A stretch of 64,000 bases of DNA from Neobacillus nitrireducens (GTDB lineage Bacteria > Bacillota > Bacilli > Bacillales > Cytobacillaceae), in contig NZ_CP133262.1 in the NCBI RefSeq assembly GCF_030915405.1, forward strand, positions 248,001-312,000, given 5' to 3'. Under the pieces are notes generated by a model. That model saw nothing but the letters and a program-made list of their open reading frames with translations. It made no database searches and had not been told where the DNA came from. Made by a program: the position numbers and the translations under genes. Positions 56,182-64,000 of this stretch are shown in pieces (the first letter of the stretch is position 1; every line of letters begins with the position of its first letter).

Positions 56182-57675
56182 ATGTATTGTTCTTATAAAG
56201 TGCAAATCCATCCTGAACATGATTTATTCAATTACTGTGATTCGCTGTGTTTTAAAGCTAAAAATTTGTATAACATCACCAATTACTATATTCGTCAGAT
56301 TTACACATCATTAAGAAAAGAAATAAGAAATGAAAATCAACTTCAAGTGTTAATGGATATTGAAACCTATTTGCCCCAAATGAATGAAATTCGCCTTAAA
56401 AGCTTTGCAAAGGCAAAAGCAAAACCTAAGAAAGCAGACAAAAACGGCAAAATAAATGAACCAAAATTGAAACTTTTCGAAATGCCAACCCAAGAGAAAT
56501 CATTCATGGGATATTTCTTTTTGGAAGCACTATTTAAGGTAATGAAACAAATTGATTATACCTCAATGCCCTCACAGTCCAATCAACAAACGATGAAGAA
56601 AGTATATGATGATTGGAAAAGCTATTTTGAAGCCTCTAAGAAGTATAAAATCCATCCTGAAGGCTTTTCCGGTAAACCGAAAATTCCAAAATATAAACCG
56701 AAGAACGGTCGCACAACTTGCTATTTAACGAATCAAATTACTGAAATAAAAGAGGGTATATTGAAATTACCAGGTACTTCTCTTTCATTAACCTTGGGAA
56801 AAATCGCTCATTTTGAAGGGAATTTACAACAGATTCGGATTGTACCGTCTTACGGTCGCTATGTAATAGAGATTATTTTTAAAGATGAATCAGAAAAGGA
56901 AATCAAACGAAAGGATAAACAAAAAAATGAATTTGTGTTCACTCCAAGTCGGATAATGGGTATTGATCTAGGTGTCGATAACCTAGCAACTATCGTCGAT
57001 AACACGGGGCTATGGCCTCTGCTTATCAAGGGCACAGGGTTAAAATCGACCAATCAATATTATAACAAATTAAGAGCTAAATACATGTGCATTATAAGAA
57101 ATGGGAAAGGACCCAAAGAAGGGATATTTACCACGGATCGGTTGATTTCCTTGGATCGAAAAAGAAATAATCGCATCATGAACTTTTTACATAAAGCCAG
57201 CGCGAAAGTGGTGGAGATTGCCATAGAAAGAACCATTGATACCATCATCATAGGAAGAAATATCGGTTGGAAATTGGAGGTCGAAATGAAAAAATCTAAA
57301 AAACAAACCTTCATCCAAATTCCGCATGCCACGTTCATTGAAATGATTCGCTACAAGGCTGAACGTCAAGGTATTCAGGTCATTGACCGTGAAGAGAGCT
57401 ATACGAGCAAGTCTAGTTTTTTGGACAATGATCCGATTCCAACCTTTGGAGAGGGTACCGATACTGAGTTTAGTGGGTATCGGTGCAGTAGAGCTTTTTA
57501 CAAAATAAAAGGCTCGAAAGTGATCATTCATGCCGATGTTAATGGCGCCTTTAATATTGTTCGAAAATATGTAAAGGATGCCTTTGAAGGACTAGAGAGA
57601 AGACAGTTCCTTCAAGCCCCAAAGAAAATCAACATAATGGAGAAAAAACATGCAAAGCTGAAGGCATCAGCCTGA
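56182..57675 (+). CDS. tnpB: RNA-guided endonuclease TnpB (497 aa)
   Basis: TnpB is the RuvC nuclease of IS200/IS605-group elements; guided by an RNA from the element's right end it cleaves DNA at target sites. RuvC Asp262 (GIDLGVDNLAT), Glu405 (EESYTSK) and Asp452 (HADVNGAFN) are all present, so the catalytic triad is complete. The usual four-cysteine zinc finger before RuvC-III is reduced to one cysteine (SGYRCSRAFY). At 497 residues it is longer than many TnpB (about 400). ATG 56182 has the perfect AAGGAGGTGA; the ATG at 56152 lies upstream of it. Confidence 0.88.
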   Translation: MYCSYKVQIHPEHDLFNYCDSLCFKAKNLYNITNYYIRQIYTSLRKEIRNENQLQVLMDIETYLPQMNEIRLKSFAKAKAKPKKADKNGKINEPKLKLFEMPTQEKSFMGYFFLEALFKVMKQIDYTSMPSQSNQQTMKKVYDDWKSYFEASKKYKIHPEGFSGKPKIPKYKPKNGRTTCYLTNQITEIKEGILKLPGTSLSLTLGKIAHFEGNLQQIRIVPSYGRYVIEIIFKDESEKEIKRKDKQKNEFVFTPSRIMGIDLGVDNLATIVDNTGLWPLLIKGTGLKSTNQYYNKLRAKYMCIIRNGKGPKEGIFTTDRLISLDRKRNNRIMNFLHKASAKVVEIAIERTIDTIIIGRNIGWKLEVEMKKSKKQTFIQIPHATFIEMIRYKAERQGIQVIDREESYTSKSSFLDNDPIPTFGEGTDTEFSGYRCSRAFYKIKGSKVIIHADVNGAFNIVRKYVKDAFEGLERRQFLQAPKKINIMEKKHAKLKASA

Positions 57676-57775
57676 TGTACTAGCGGGACTTGTGGTAGCC
57701 CACGTAAAGACAATGGGCTGTAAGGCCTATTCTTTCGAAACCCCTAACTTTAGTTATGGGGATACTCATGCTATA
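57676..57775 (+). ncRNA. candidate guide RNA scaffold (reRNA) at the TnpB right end
   Basis: The stretch after the tnpB stop contains GCCCA/TGGGC and CCCC-TAAC/GTTA-GGGG hairpins, where TnpB-associated RNAs normally end. The guide would be the first 16-20 bases after the right end. The boundary is not certain. Confidence 0.45.
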
Positions 57776-57859
57776 ATTAGTACCAGATAATATCACTTAC
57801 TAGTAGGTTTTGGTCCTGTTAAACAAAATTAATACGACGCCTAAACAGGAGATAATACT

Positions 57860-59041
57860 ATGTTTATAAATACTAAATTAAAGTCACAAAGAGTCTCTTC
57901 CTATTTTAAGTCACTGGGTATCAAAAACTGCTTCACCAAAGAAGACTTCTGGAGGCACGTAACCGAGGTTGACTCCTTCTTGGCTAAGGAACTCCAACCC
58001 ATTATGGAGCGCAAACTAAAAGGGAATCTTTATGAAGTGAAAAACCGAACACTGCCCTTCAGTTTGGCAATAGAATCATGGACGATGAATTTCCATCAGT
58101 CTTTGCTCAACTGGATCAGTCAGCAAACTCATTTAAAGCCGAAGCGGATTTTGGAAATTGGTTGTGATAATGGTTTGCTGTCTTGTTGGTTCGCCTCGAT
58201 TTTTCCAGATGGGGAGATCGTTGGCATTGAACAGTGTGGAAATGGGATTCAATGTGCACAGCAGTTGGCAATAAAGCAAGAGCTTCATAACGTGAGTTTT
58301 TACCAAATGGATTTTATGGAGATAACTGAGCACTTTTCCCTAAATTCTTTTGATTTAATCATTTCATCACGGACCTTTCATGAGATTATGGGGCCAATCA
58401 TGATTTCAAACTATTGGTCACTAATAGAGTACATGAAGGAGAATCCAACCTATGGGGACAGTCGTTATTTAGAAATAGTCCATCGTTTGTTAACGGAGGA
58501 TGGATTGTATCTCTCTTGTGAACAATTGAAAAATTCCGCAGATCTCGGAAGGTGGGCGAATGTGCTTCAGGAAGCGGGTTTCCATATTCAATGGGATGAC
58601 AGTGGTACCATCGTATACCATGAAATAGGAGTAGATAGGCTGTCTCCTGTGATTGTGGCGACAAAAAGGGAGACCAGTCTTGAAACTTTGAAAGGTATGG
58701 AACACCTATATACGAAAGGTTCCCCACTTGTATTTGAGGAAGGTAGGTCCTATAAAGGAGGAACAGCGGAGTTTGCTTATCAACAGCTGGGGGAGAAAAC
58801 ATTCTTCACAGGGATTCAATTGAAAGTGATGAACCATTGGCATGTGTTTCGACTTGAGCTTTGGGAGACAGATAGGTTTTTGCTTGTCTATAACTATGGA
58901 AATATGGGGTATCATGAATTGGATATTTTACCTGCCTGCGCATATGAGGGGGCACACCGGTTGATGGAGGAGGCGGTTGGAAAGTTCGGTCACCTTGGTC
59001 CGCTTGTTTGGTATCAAAACCTGGATGAACGACCAGAATAG
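57860..59041 (+). CDS. class I SAM-dependent methyltransferase (393 aa)
   Basis: The SAM-binding motif I is ILEIGCDNGLLS at about residues 95-106, followed by the acidic end of strand 2 (IVGIEQC) and motif IV-like FDLIISSRTFHEI. The C-terminal about 130 residues form an extra domain. The substrate cannot be told. AGGAGATA lies before ATG 57860. It is a single gene with its own terminator at 59060. Confidence 0.75.
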   Translation: MFINTKLKSQRVSSYFKSLGIKNCFTKEDFWRHVTEVDSFLAKELQPIMERKLKGNLYEVKNRTLPFSLAIESWTMNFHQSLLNWISQQTHLKPKRILEIGCDNGLLSCWFASIFPDGEIVGIEQCGNGIQCAQQLAIKQELHNVSFYQMDFMEITEHFSLNSFDLIISSRTFHEIMGPIMISNYWSLIEYMKENPTYGDSRYLEIVHRLLTEDGLYLSCEQLKNSADLGRWANVLQEAGFHIQWDDSGTIVYHEIGVDRLSPVIVATKRETSLETLKGMEHLYTKGSPLVFEEGRSYKGGTAEFAYQQLGEKTFFTGIQLKVMNHWHVFRLELWETDRFLLVYNYGNMGYHELDILPACAYEGAHRLMEEAVGKFGHLGPLVWYQNLDERPE

Positions 59042-59059
59042 CAGCTAATTAGTTTCAAG

Positions 59060-59091
59060 CCAATAGTGTCAGCACTATTCGCTTTTTTTTT
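59060..59091 (+). terminator. rho-independent terminator
   Basis: AATAGTG (59062-59068) pairs with CACTATT (59073-59079), followed by a run of eight or more T. Confidence 0.85.
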
Positions 59092-59175
59092 ACACATAGG
59101 TGATGACAGGCACCAACCCTTTTTTTTCTCATATACATGAAAAGATTTATTGATAAAAGAAAGGGGGAGGCTGCA

Positions 59176-59583
59176 TTGTACCCAAATGATTCTTACCAGC
59201 CTTTCTATCCATATAACTATGACTACAGACAAGGACTATTTCATAAAATTCTTGCTTGTTATCAGCAAAAGCGCTGGATCAGATTATCCTTCCGAGATGG
59301 AACAACTGTTGAAGGTTTTATCAAGAACTATAATCCTTTAAGGGGAGTATTAATTTACGTTTCGATGCAAAAGAATGTAATTTCTTGTGAAGGTGTAAGG
59401 GTGGATTCTCTTCAAAAAGCAAAGAATTGCATGGGCAAAAGGTCCACATTGTCACTTCCCAATAATATTAGCCTATCTTTTACCATAGATGGTGTTGACC
59501 AATCTCAAAATATTGCTGGATGGGTGAACATAAATGAACTTATGTCGGTATCTGGACAGGTAGTTGATGCAAATTGTATTTAG
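59176..59583 (+). CDS. hypothetical protein (135 aa)
   Basis: A small protein with a tyrosine- and proline-rich start (YQPFYPYNYDYRQ), then WIRLSFRDGTTVEGFIKNYNPLRGVL, which looks like a small beta-barrel (SH3/Sm-like) fold. AAGGGGGAGG precedes TTG 59176; the in-frame ATG 59137 has no binding site. The role is unknown; the tyrosine-rich start is reminiscent of spore-coat proteins, but this is only a composition argument. Confidence 0.6.
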   Translation: MYPNDSYQPFYPYNYDYRQGLFHKILACYQQKRWIRLSFRDGTTVEGFIKNYNPLRGVLIYVSMQKNVISCEGVRVDSLQKAKNCMGKRSTLSLPNNISLSFTIDGVDQSQNIAGWVNINELMSVSGQVVDANCI

Positions 59584-59623
59584 GTGGGATGGACATGTAA
59601 CATAAAAATTTCAATCATCGAAA

Positions 59624-59656
59624 AAAGGAAGCACATGGAACGTGTGCTTCCTTTTG
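59624..59656. terminator. bidirectional rho-independent terminator
   Basis: AAAGGAAGCACA (59624-59635) pairs perfectly with TGTGCTTCCTTT (59643-59654). An A run before and a T run after serve both converging genes. Confidence 0.85.
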
Positions 59657-59756
59657 TATTTACGCCCTTAAAACTCTACTTATGATTCTAGAAGATGAGG
59701 AAGCATACTTTTTGGTTCATTTAAGTACCGTATCATAATCAAAAAATGGTTAGTTC

Positions 59757-60530
59757 TTAAGCAGTTTGTTGTTTATTTCTTCTAGTTTGTTCAACCTTCT
59801 TATTTGATTTTGATTTTGATTTTTTTGATTTAGACACTCTGAAGAATAGGATTAATCCTGCAGTAAACATAAGAGTCCACACAAGTGCAAAGGTATTACC
59901 GCTAAAATAGATTCCTACTATAGGGATAAACAGTAATACGATACTTTTTAAATAGTAATTTACTTTAGGGTTTATGGCCATCAATACTGAAATAGCAACC
60001 AGCAGCGAAGGGATGAGGTGATTACCCAAAAAGGCATGATTTATATAATTTACATAGAAGTAATAGCCAAAGGATCCTATAATGGCAACTAAGGAAAGAT
60101 AAAATCGTATCATCGGATTCTTATAAAAGAGAATCCAAACGGCAATAAAATTTATTCCTGCACAAATGCCAGCTACATATAATATCTGAGTAAAATTACT
60201 TATAGGATTTCTTGTAAAGTCCATAATATATTTGAAGTTATAACAGACTACTCCTATTACAAGGATTTTAAAGAGAAGTTTTACCCAAGACAGTTTCAAT
60301 TTCTTTTTCTTTTTTGACAATCGGAACCTAGATAATGAGTTTCCTCCCGATTTGCTTGCATTAACTGTGTTTTTCTTTTTCCTACCTAAAAAATATTTTT
60401 GAAATCCGCTATCAACTAGTTCCTCATCAGCTTCAAATCTACTAGTGTAATCGCTTGTATTATCTTCTTGGTCATTGCCTTTTTCAATATGTTGTTCTGA
60501 CGCAGAATTAAAGTCCAATTTTATATTCAC
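59757..60530 (-). CDS. multi-pass membrane protein with charged tails (257 aa)
   Basis: After about 75 hydrophilic, lysine- and serine-rich residues come six or seven hydrophobic segments (for example LFKILVIGVVCYNFKY, LYVAGICAGINFIAVWILF, FALVWTLMFTAGLILFF). The C-terminus is a lysine-rich tail (SKSKKSKSKSNKK). I do not recognise the family. GAGGTGA precedes the ATG on the minus strand. The charged tail may contact nucleic acid or phospholipid head groups (inference). Confidence 0.7.
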   Translation of the reverse strand: MNIKLDFNSASEQHIEKGNDQEDNTSDYTSRFEADEELVDSGFQKYFLGRKKKNTVNASKSGGNSLSRFRLSKKKKKLKLSWVKLLFKILVIGVVCYNFKYIMDFTRNPISNFTQILYVAGICAGINFIAVWILFYKNPMIRFYLSLVAIIGSFGYYFYVNYINHAFLGNHLIPSLLVAISVLMAINPKVNYYLKSIVLLFIPIVGIYFSGNTFALVWTLMFTAGLILFFRVSKSKKSKSKSNKKVEQTRRNKQQTA

Positions 60531-60655
60531 CTCAAGTATTTTTTTATATTATACCTTATTTTAATATAAGTAATGATTACAAGCTCCTTTTTATATCACC
60601 ACAGCTTTTGTTGATTAAAAAAATAGGAAGTGATAAAGGAGGGGGGCTGCACTCG

Positions 60656-61708
60656 TTAGATTTCTTCCATATTCACAAATGGCAGGTTTGTGTCTAGTTC
60701 CCCATTGATTCGTGTGATGTTGATATTTTCTCCCTTAAGCCATTGGTCAAAGTCAAAAATCAGTGGCAGCTTGTCTCCGCCCAGGGCTAGCCATGCTTTC
60801 ATTTCTTTAGGAAGGTAGGCTGCAGTATGTATGGTCCCTGCCCATGCTCCATATTTTTTAGAGAAAACGCCCTTGTCTGTATCGTTCATCATTCGAAATG
60901 CCTTATATGGATTGGTAGTGCTGCTTTCCTGTCTTTCCATCGCCTGTAATCGTTGCAGAGAGTCATCCAGCCGGAAGCGATTTTCATGTTTTAGCTCATT
61001 AAAATGATTGGTACAGAAATTAGCCTGATGGATTGCTATTTCTCTGGGAGAGGCCTCAACGACGATGGACTCACCACGTTGATCCAACAAGACATAGTTA
61101 AACGAGCGGCGATGTGGAATTTCTTTTAGTAGTGAAATAGCTTGATCTACATTGGCACAATTTTCTAAGATAATCCTGCCAATCATATTACAAATAAATC
61201 CGTCATCTGACCTTACACGATTAACTAAGTTATAACCCATCGCTAATCCTTTTTCATTGATCCCATCTGTACGTCCGGTGATTTGCATGGAGGGACCAAA
61301 GACAGCATAGCCCTGATCAGTAGGTTGATAGAGAACATAACGCCCTTCATAGGAGAGCGGGTCATTATCATAGTTTCGAATCATGTAATCAGTGTCTGTG
61401 AAAATGGAGCACCCACTTTTTCCGTATTCAAGATAATAGCCGCCAAATTCCCTAACGGCATCTGCCATTTCCATTTTTAAAGAATCTGCCAATCCATTTA
61501 GCTCATCCCAAATGCGGGGAGCGAACTGTAGAATTATCCTTTTGACTACCATTTCATCTGTTATAAAATTCCGCAATTTGGATTTGGAACCCCATTGTTT
61601 TTTACGGTTTTGCAAAATGAGAGAATCCTTTAATAGCTCGCCCTGCCTATACCCAAAATCATAATGATTTCCGCGAAACTGAATGATTTCACTAAATACG
61701 CTTTTCAC
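60656..61708 (-). CDS. C45-family peptidase/acyltransferase-like Ntn hydrolase (350 aa)
   Basis: The protein resembles the acyl-CoA:6-aminopenicillanic acid acyltransferase group and linear amide hydrolases. The start FRGNHYDFGYRQGELL and the sequence GCSIFTD with Cys100 as candidate nucleophile are typical; RNYDND follows it, and RTDGINEKGLAMGYN is the oxyanion-loop region. Family members hydrolyse amide bonds after self-cleavage before the cysteine. The substrate is not evident. It is transcribed toward the island. Confidence 0.82.
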   Translation of the reverse strand: MKSVFSEIIQFRGNHYDFGYRQGELLKDSLILQNRKKQWGSKSKLRNFITDEMVVKRIILQFAPRIWDELNGLADSLKMEMADAVREFGGYYLEYGKSGCSIFTDTDYMIRNYDNDPLSYEGRYVLYQPTDQGYAVFGPSMQITGRTDGINEKGLAMGYNLVNRVRSDDGFICNMIGRIILENCANVDQAISLLKEIPHRRSFNYVLLDQRGESIVVEASPREIAIHQANFCTNHFNELKHENRFRLDDSLQRLQAMERQESSTTNPYKAFRMMNDTDKGVFSKKYGAWAGTIHTAAYLPKEMKAWLALGGDKLPLIFDFDQWLKGENINITRINGELDTNLPFVNMEEI

Positions 61709-61783
61709 ATCTATTCCCCATTTATCATACGATTAAGGAAATTCTACTGGATGAAGGAAAGAAATGCAAAATGCATGCTTTTG

Positions 61784-61811
61784 AAGTCAGACCCCCAATT
61801 TTGTCTGACCT
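61784..61811. repeat. REP-like hairpin (GTCAGAC type)
   Basis: GTCAGAC (61786-61792) pairs with GTCTGAC (61803-61809) around CCCCAATTTT. It lies between dld and the C45 gene. Confidence 0.65.
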
Positions 61812-61899
61812 CCCAAGGGAATAGACTTTCATGATTTCCGCTTTTTATCAGAAGAAATTGTCACCGACGTAACGGAATATCAAAACAGAGTTTGTGTAA

Positions 61900-61934
61900 A
61901 TAAAAAAAACTGAAAGCCCGTGGACTCTCAGTTT
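61900..61934 (-). terminator. rho-independent terminator of dld (minus strand)
   Basis: On the minus strand AACTGA and AG-CC pair with GG-CT and TCAGTT (61908-61933), followed by eight T. Confidence 0.8.
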
Positions 61935-62030
61935 CCTTTTTCAGATAGTAGAAATTTGGCAATTTCTATGTTTCTCTTGTAAATCAAATTTGTCAAAACG
62001 TACTCTTAAAATGGTCCTTCATAAAGATGA

Positions 62031-63713
62031 TTAAGCCCAATGTTTAAGTTTAGAGGTCTTCCCGATTCCTGGGTTGAAGCTGTTGGTTGGGTCGCCTTTT
62101 CTGTAGTGATCAACCAGTGATGGTGCGGCTTCATAGAGATGACCGACATTATGCTCCGCTGGATAAATCGCACCGCGCGCATCCAAAAGCCCCAGCATTT
62201 TTTTCTTCAAGGCATGCGCATCGACCCCTTTTTTCAAGATGTAGTCCTGATGCAGCACGTGGCAAAGGAAATGTCCGTAGTAAAGCTTATGCTCAATCTG
62301 GCTCGAGATTTCCTCAGGCAGCGCTTCAAACCAATCCATATCATTGCGCCTTAAAGCGATATCAAGTGCCAAAATATCTTCGACTTTGTCTTGATGCACC
62401 TCCTGGAAGCGAATGGCAGCGCCCGCCGCTACAAACCGATGTAAGAACGCATCCGCTCCTTCTTTTGGCGTACAAACAAAGAATTCACCCTCAGCTTCTT
62501 TAAAAAGCTCCTTCAGATAAGTCTCCGCCTCAACGCTGCCTTCGCCTGACATTTTGAGCATCAGATGGTGCTCATACTTTTCGCGAAATTCTTCCATTCT
62601 TTTTGGCAAATGGTTTGGGAAAAGATAGCTGAGTTTTTGCAAGATACGGTCAGGTAGATAAGGCTTGAAAATTTTCATTTGGTCCAAAATCCGCTCTGCA
62701 TTCGCTTTTAAGCCAAATAAGAAAGGCAAACGGTCTGTTCCCAGTTTATTGATGACAATGAATGAATCCTTGCCATATTTTTTGGCGATGTCGTAGATTT
62801 CACGGTGCATGTATTCGCCAGCGACAGGTAGATTTTTGAACTCCGATAGTGCTTTTCTCCGAATCAATTCTAGCACGCTTGGTGTATTGGTTCCGATGTA
62901 AAAGACCTTTTCGTTTTGTTCCTTCGGGAAAGTATCGAGCCGCACAGCGAACACGGCAACTTTGCCAGCAGAACCTGAAGATTCATAGAGCTGATTAGGG
63001 TCGGCATTGTATCTAGCTGGGCTATCTGCCTCAATGTCACGCACGCGCGTTTGATAAGTATGATCATGTCCGTGTTTTGGGGATTCTGGGACAGCATTTG
63101 GGTCGAAATTTCTAGCATCAAGATTGGCAATAATTTGCTCAGGCGTATCGCCTAAGTCGATCCCAAGATGATTTACCAGCTGTAGCTCGCCATTTTCATC
63201 AATACTGGCAAAAAGCGACAGCTCTGTATAGGCGGGGCCGCGTTTGACGAGTGAGCCGCCCGAGTTATTGCAAATCCCACCGATGGCTGACGCACCGAGA
63301 CAAGACGAGCCAATCACAGAGTGTGGCTCTCGCCCGAGCGGTTTCAACGCACTTTCAAGTGAATAGAGCGTTGTACCCGGAAAGGCCAAGACTTGTTTGC
63401 CTTGGTTGATCAACTGGAGGTGATCCATCCGTGTGGTTGACACAATGATGACCTCACGATCATAGCCGCCTGCAGGAATTGATCCTTCTGTCAAACTTGT
63501 ATTTGATGCTTGCATAATGATGATTTTGTCAAATTTAACAGCCGTTTTAAGGACTTGCCAGAGCTCTGTCAAAGTTCCTGGCTTAACAACAGCTAATGCA
63601 TCCCCGCGTCCCGAGCGGTAGCCTTTGCGATAACGTAAGGTTTTTGAGGGATTGGTAATTATATATTTACGATCTAAAATCGCTTCTAGTGCTTTGATAA
63701 CCGAATTTTCCAT
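62031..63713 (-). CDS. dld: quinone-dependent D-lactate dehydrogenase (560 aa)
   Basis: A membrane-associated FAD enzyme oxidising D-lactate to pyruvate with quinone as acceptor. The FAD-binding PCMH-type domain shows TSLTEGSIP, VLAFPGTTLYSLE, GSSCLGASAIGGICNNSGGSLV; the C-terminal D-lactate-specific membrane-binding domain shows GEGSVEAE, KLYYGHFLCHVLHQDY and YPAEHNVGH. The length of 560 is close to the E. coli enzyme. AGGAGG precedes the start on the minus strand. An ordinary metabolic gene that marks the right side of the island. Confidence 0.93.
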   Translation of the reverse strand: MENSVIKALEAILDRKYIITNPSKTLRYRKGYRSGRGDALAVVKPGTLTELWQVLKTAVKFDKIIIMQASNTSLTEGSIPAGGYDREVIIVSTTRMDHLQLINQGKQVLAFPGTTLYSLESALKPLGREPHSVIGSSCLGASAIGGICNNSGGSLVKRGPAYTELSLFASIDENGELQLVNHLGIDLGDTPEQIIANLDARNFDPNAVPESPKHGHDHTYQTRVRDIEADSPARYNADPNQLYESSGSAGKVAVFAVRLDTFPKEQNEKVFYIGTNTPSVLELIRRKALSEFKNLPVAGEYMHREIYDIAKKYGKDSFIVINKLGTDRLPFLFGLKANAERILDQMKIFKPYLPDRILQKLSYLFPNHLPKRMEEFREKYEHHLMLKMSGEGSVEAETYLKELFKEAEGEFFVCTPKEGADAFLHRFVAAGAAIRFQEVHQDKVEDILALDIALRRNDMDWFEALPEEISSQIEHKLYYGHFLCHVLHQDYILKKGVDAHALKKKMLGLLDARGAIYPAEHNVGHLYEAAPSLVDHYRKGDPTNSFNPGIGKTSKLKHWA

Positions 63714-63904
63714 TCTTCTGCCTCCTAAATATGAAAAGTATTGCTCGTAAAAGGATTTGTGATTTTGTGAGCGATTACATTTTCACGTGATACATAAACT
63801 TTTGCTATTACTCTACTAATATAATAAATCTAAAATAATAACATATCAACTAGAAAAATGTGTTTAACCTAATATTTCGAAAGGGTGCCTATGGTGACGA
63901 GCTT
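63714..63904. other. promoter region of dld
   Basis: AT-rich, no coding frame. A long AT tract (63800-63850) upstream of dld could act as promoter UP element; I cannot fix the exact -35/-10. Confidence 0.35.
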
Positions 63905-64000
63905 AGTTGGTATCGAATTCCGAGTCTATTAAAGGCAACTAAATGAAGATGAAATTAAAAAAGTGGGACAACTACCAAAGGAACTTGTTATATTGTCAAA
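63905..64000 (+). pseudogene. remnant of a DUF4145-protein C-terminus (runs out of the window)
   Basis: ATTCCGAGTCTATTAAAG, then CAACTAAATGAAGATGA and GGACAACTACCAAAGGAACT correspond to 45033-45115 of the DUF4145-like gene and code for IPSLLK and QLNEDEIKKVGQLPKELVIL. One extra G between the two pieces breaks the frame, and no start is present. It is a partial second copy. Confidence 0.6.

Larger units (their letters stand above)
56029..57775 (+). mobile_element. IS200/IS605-group element of the TnpB-only (IS1341) type
   Basis: The two ends carry near-identical subterminal hairpins: AAACCCCTAGCTTTAGATAT at 56029 and AAACCCCTAACTTTAGTTAT at 57738, each folding by CCCTA/TAGGG or CCCC-TAAC/GTTA-GGGG. 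Only tnpB lies between them; there is no TnpA, so mobility would depend on a TnpA from elsewhere. The exact cleavage points cannot be set from the sequence. Confidence 0.65.

Overview
The window looks like a defence and mobile-element island from a low-GC Gram-positive bacterium of the Bacillaceae. The evidence is AGGAGG-type ribosome-binding sites, GTG and TTG starts, YhaO/YhaN-like proteins, Bacillus-style REP-like hairpins, and ordinary housekeeping genes at the right edge (a quinone-type D-lactate dehydrogenase, a zinc-free alcohol dehydrogenase). No species can be named from the sequence alone.

Layout. (1) 1-12139: a type 1 BREX operon entering from the left: the end of brxB, then brxC, pglX, pglZ and brxL. 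(2) 12869-18799: a ribbon-helix-helix-like hypothetical gene and a YhaO/YhaN-like (SbcD/SbcC-like) nuclease-ATPase pair. (3) 18905-24350: a gene-poor, decayed mobile region. It holds a candidate large structured RNA on the minus strand, a frameshifted HNH gene, a degenerate repeat field, and an intact Rep_trans-type replication initiator on the minus strand. The RNA and the initiator gene appear to share the same promoter design. (4) 24690-26369: a protein with six zinc-ribbon repeats and a C-terminal PD-(D/E)XK-like nuclease. (5) 26745-31367: a dynamin-like GTPase module (GTPase, unknown middle protein, second GTPase). The first two genes each carry an in-frame stop codon. (6) 31596-43074: two diverged copies of an element of about 300 bp that ends in a 75-nt tRNA-like structure. 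Between them lie a WYL regulator, a DUF1643-like protein and a Wadjet operon in the order jetD-jetA-jetB-jetC; jetD is frameshifted in a T run. A decayed IS110 transposase and a decayed tyrosine recombinase sit at the right side. (7) 44074-45210: a DUF4145-like protein. (8) 45536-51634: a compact four-gene operon: coiled-coil protein, HerA/FtsK-like ATPase with a glycine-zipper segment, WHH-type nuclease toxin, SUKH immunity protein. (9) 51646-54340: immunity and helicase remnants and an unknown gene, bounded by a pair of related hairpins. (10) 54432-64000: mostly chromosomal genes, with an etfA fragment, a TnpB-only IS element, a methyltransferase, a membrane protein, a C45 peptidase-like protein and dld. 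At the right edge there is a second remnant of the DUF4145 protein's C-terminus.

BREX, Wadjet, the dynamin module and the HerA-toxin operon are separate cassettes that share a site rather than one pathway. BREX blocks phage replication using PglX methylation as the self mark; Wadjet cleaves plasmids; dynamin-like pairs are associated with membrane-level anti-phage defence. The HerA-WHH-SUKH operon is the module I recognise least as a whole. The most unusual non-coding signals are the pair of tRNA-like elements with compensatory stem changes, and the large RNA that seems to be co-regulated with the replication initiator. Several genes carry single lesions (frameshift or nonsense), so either the island is decaying or the assembly has local errors.
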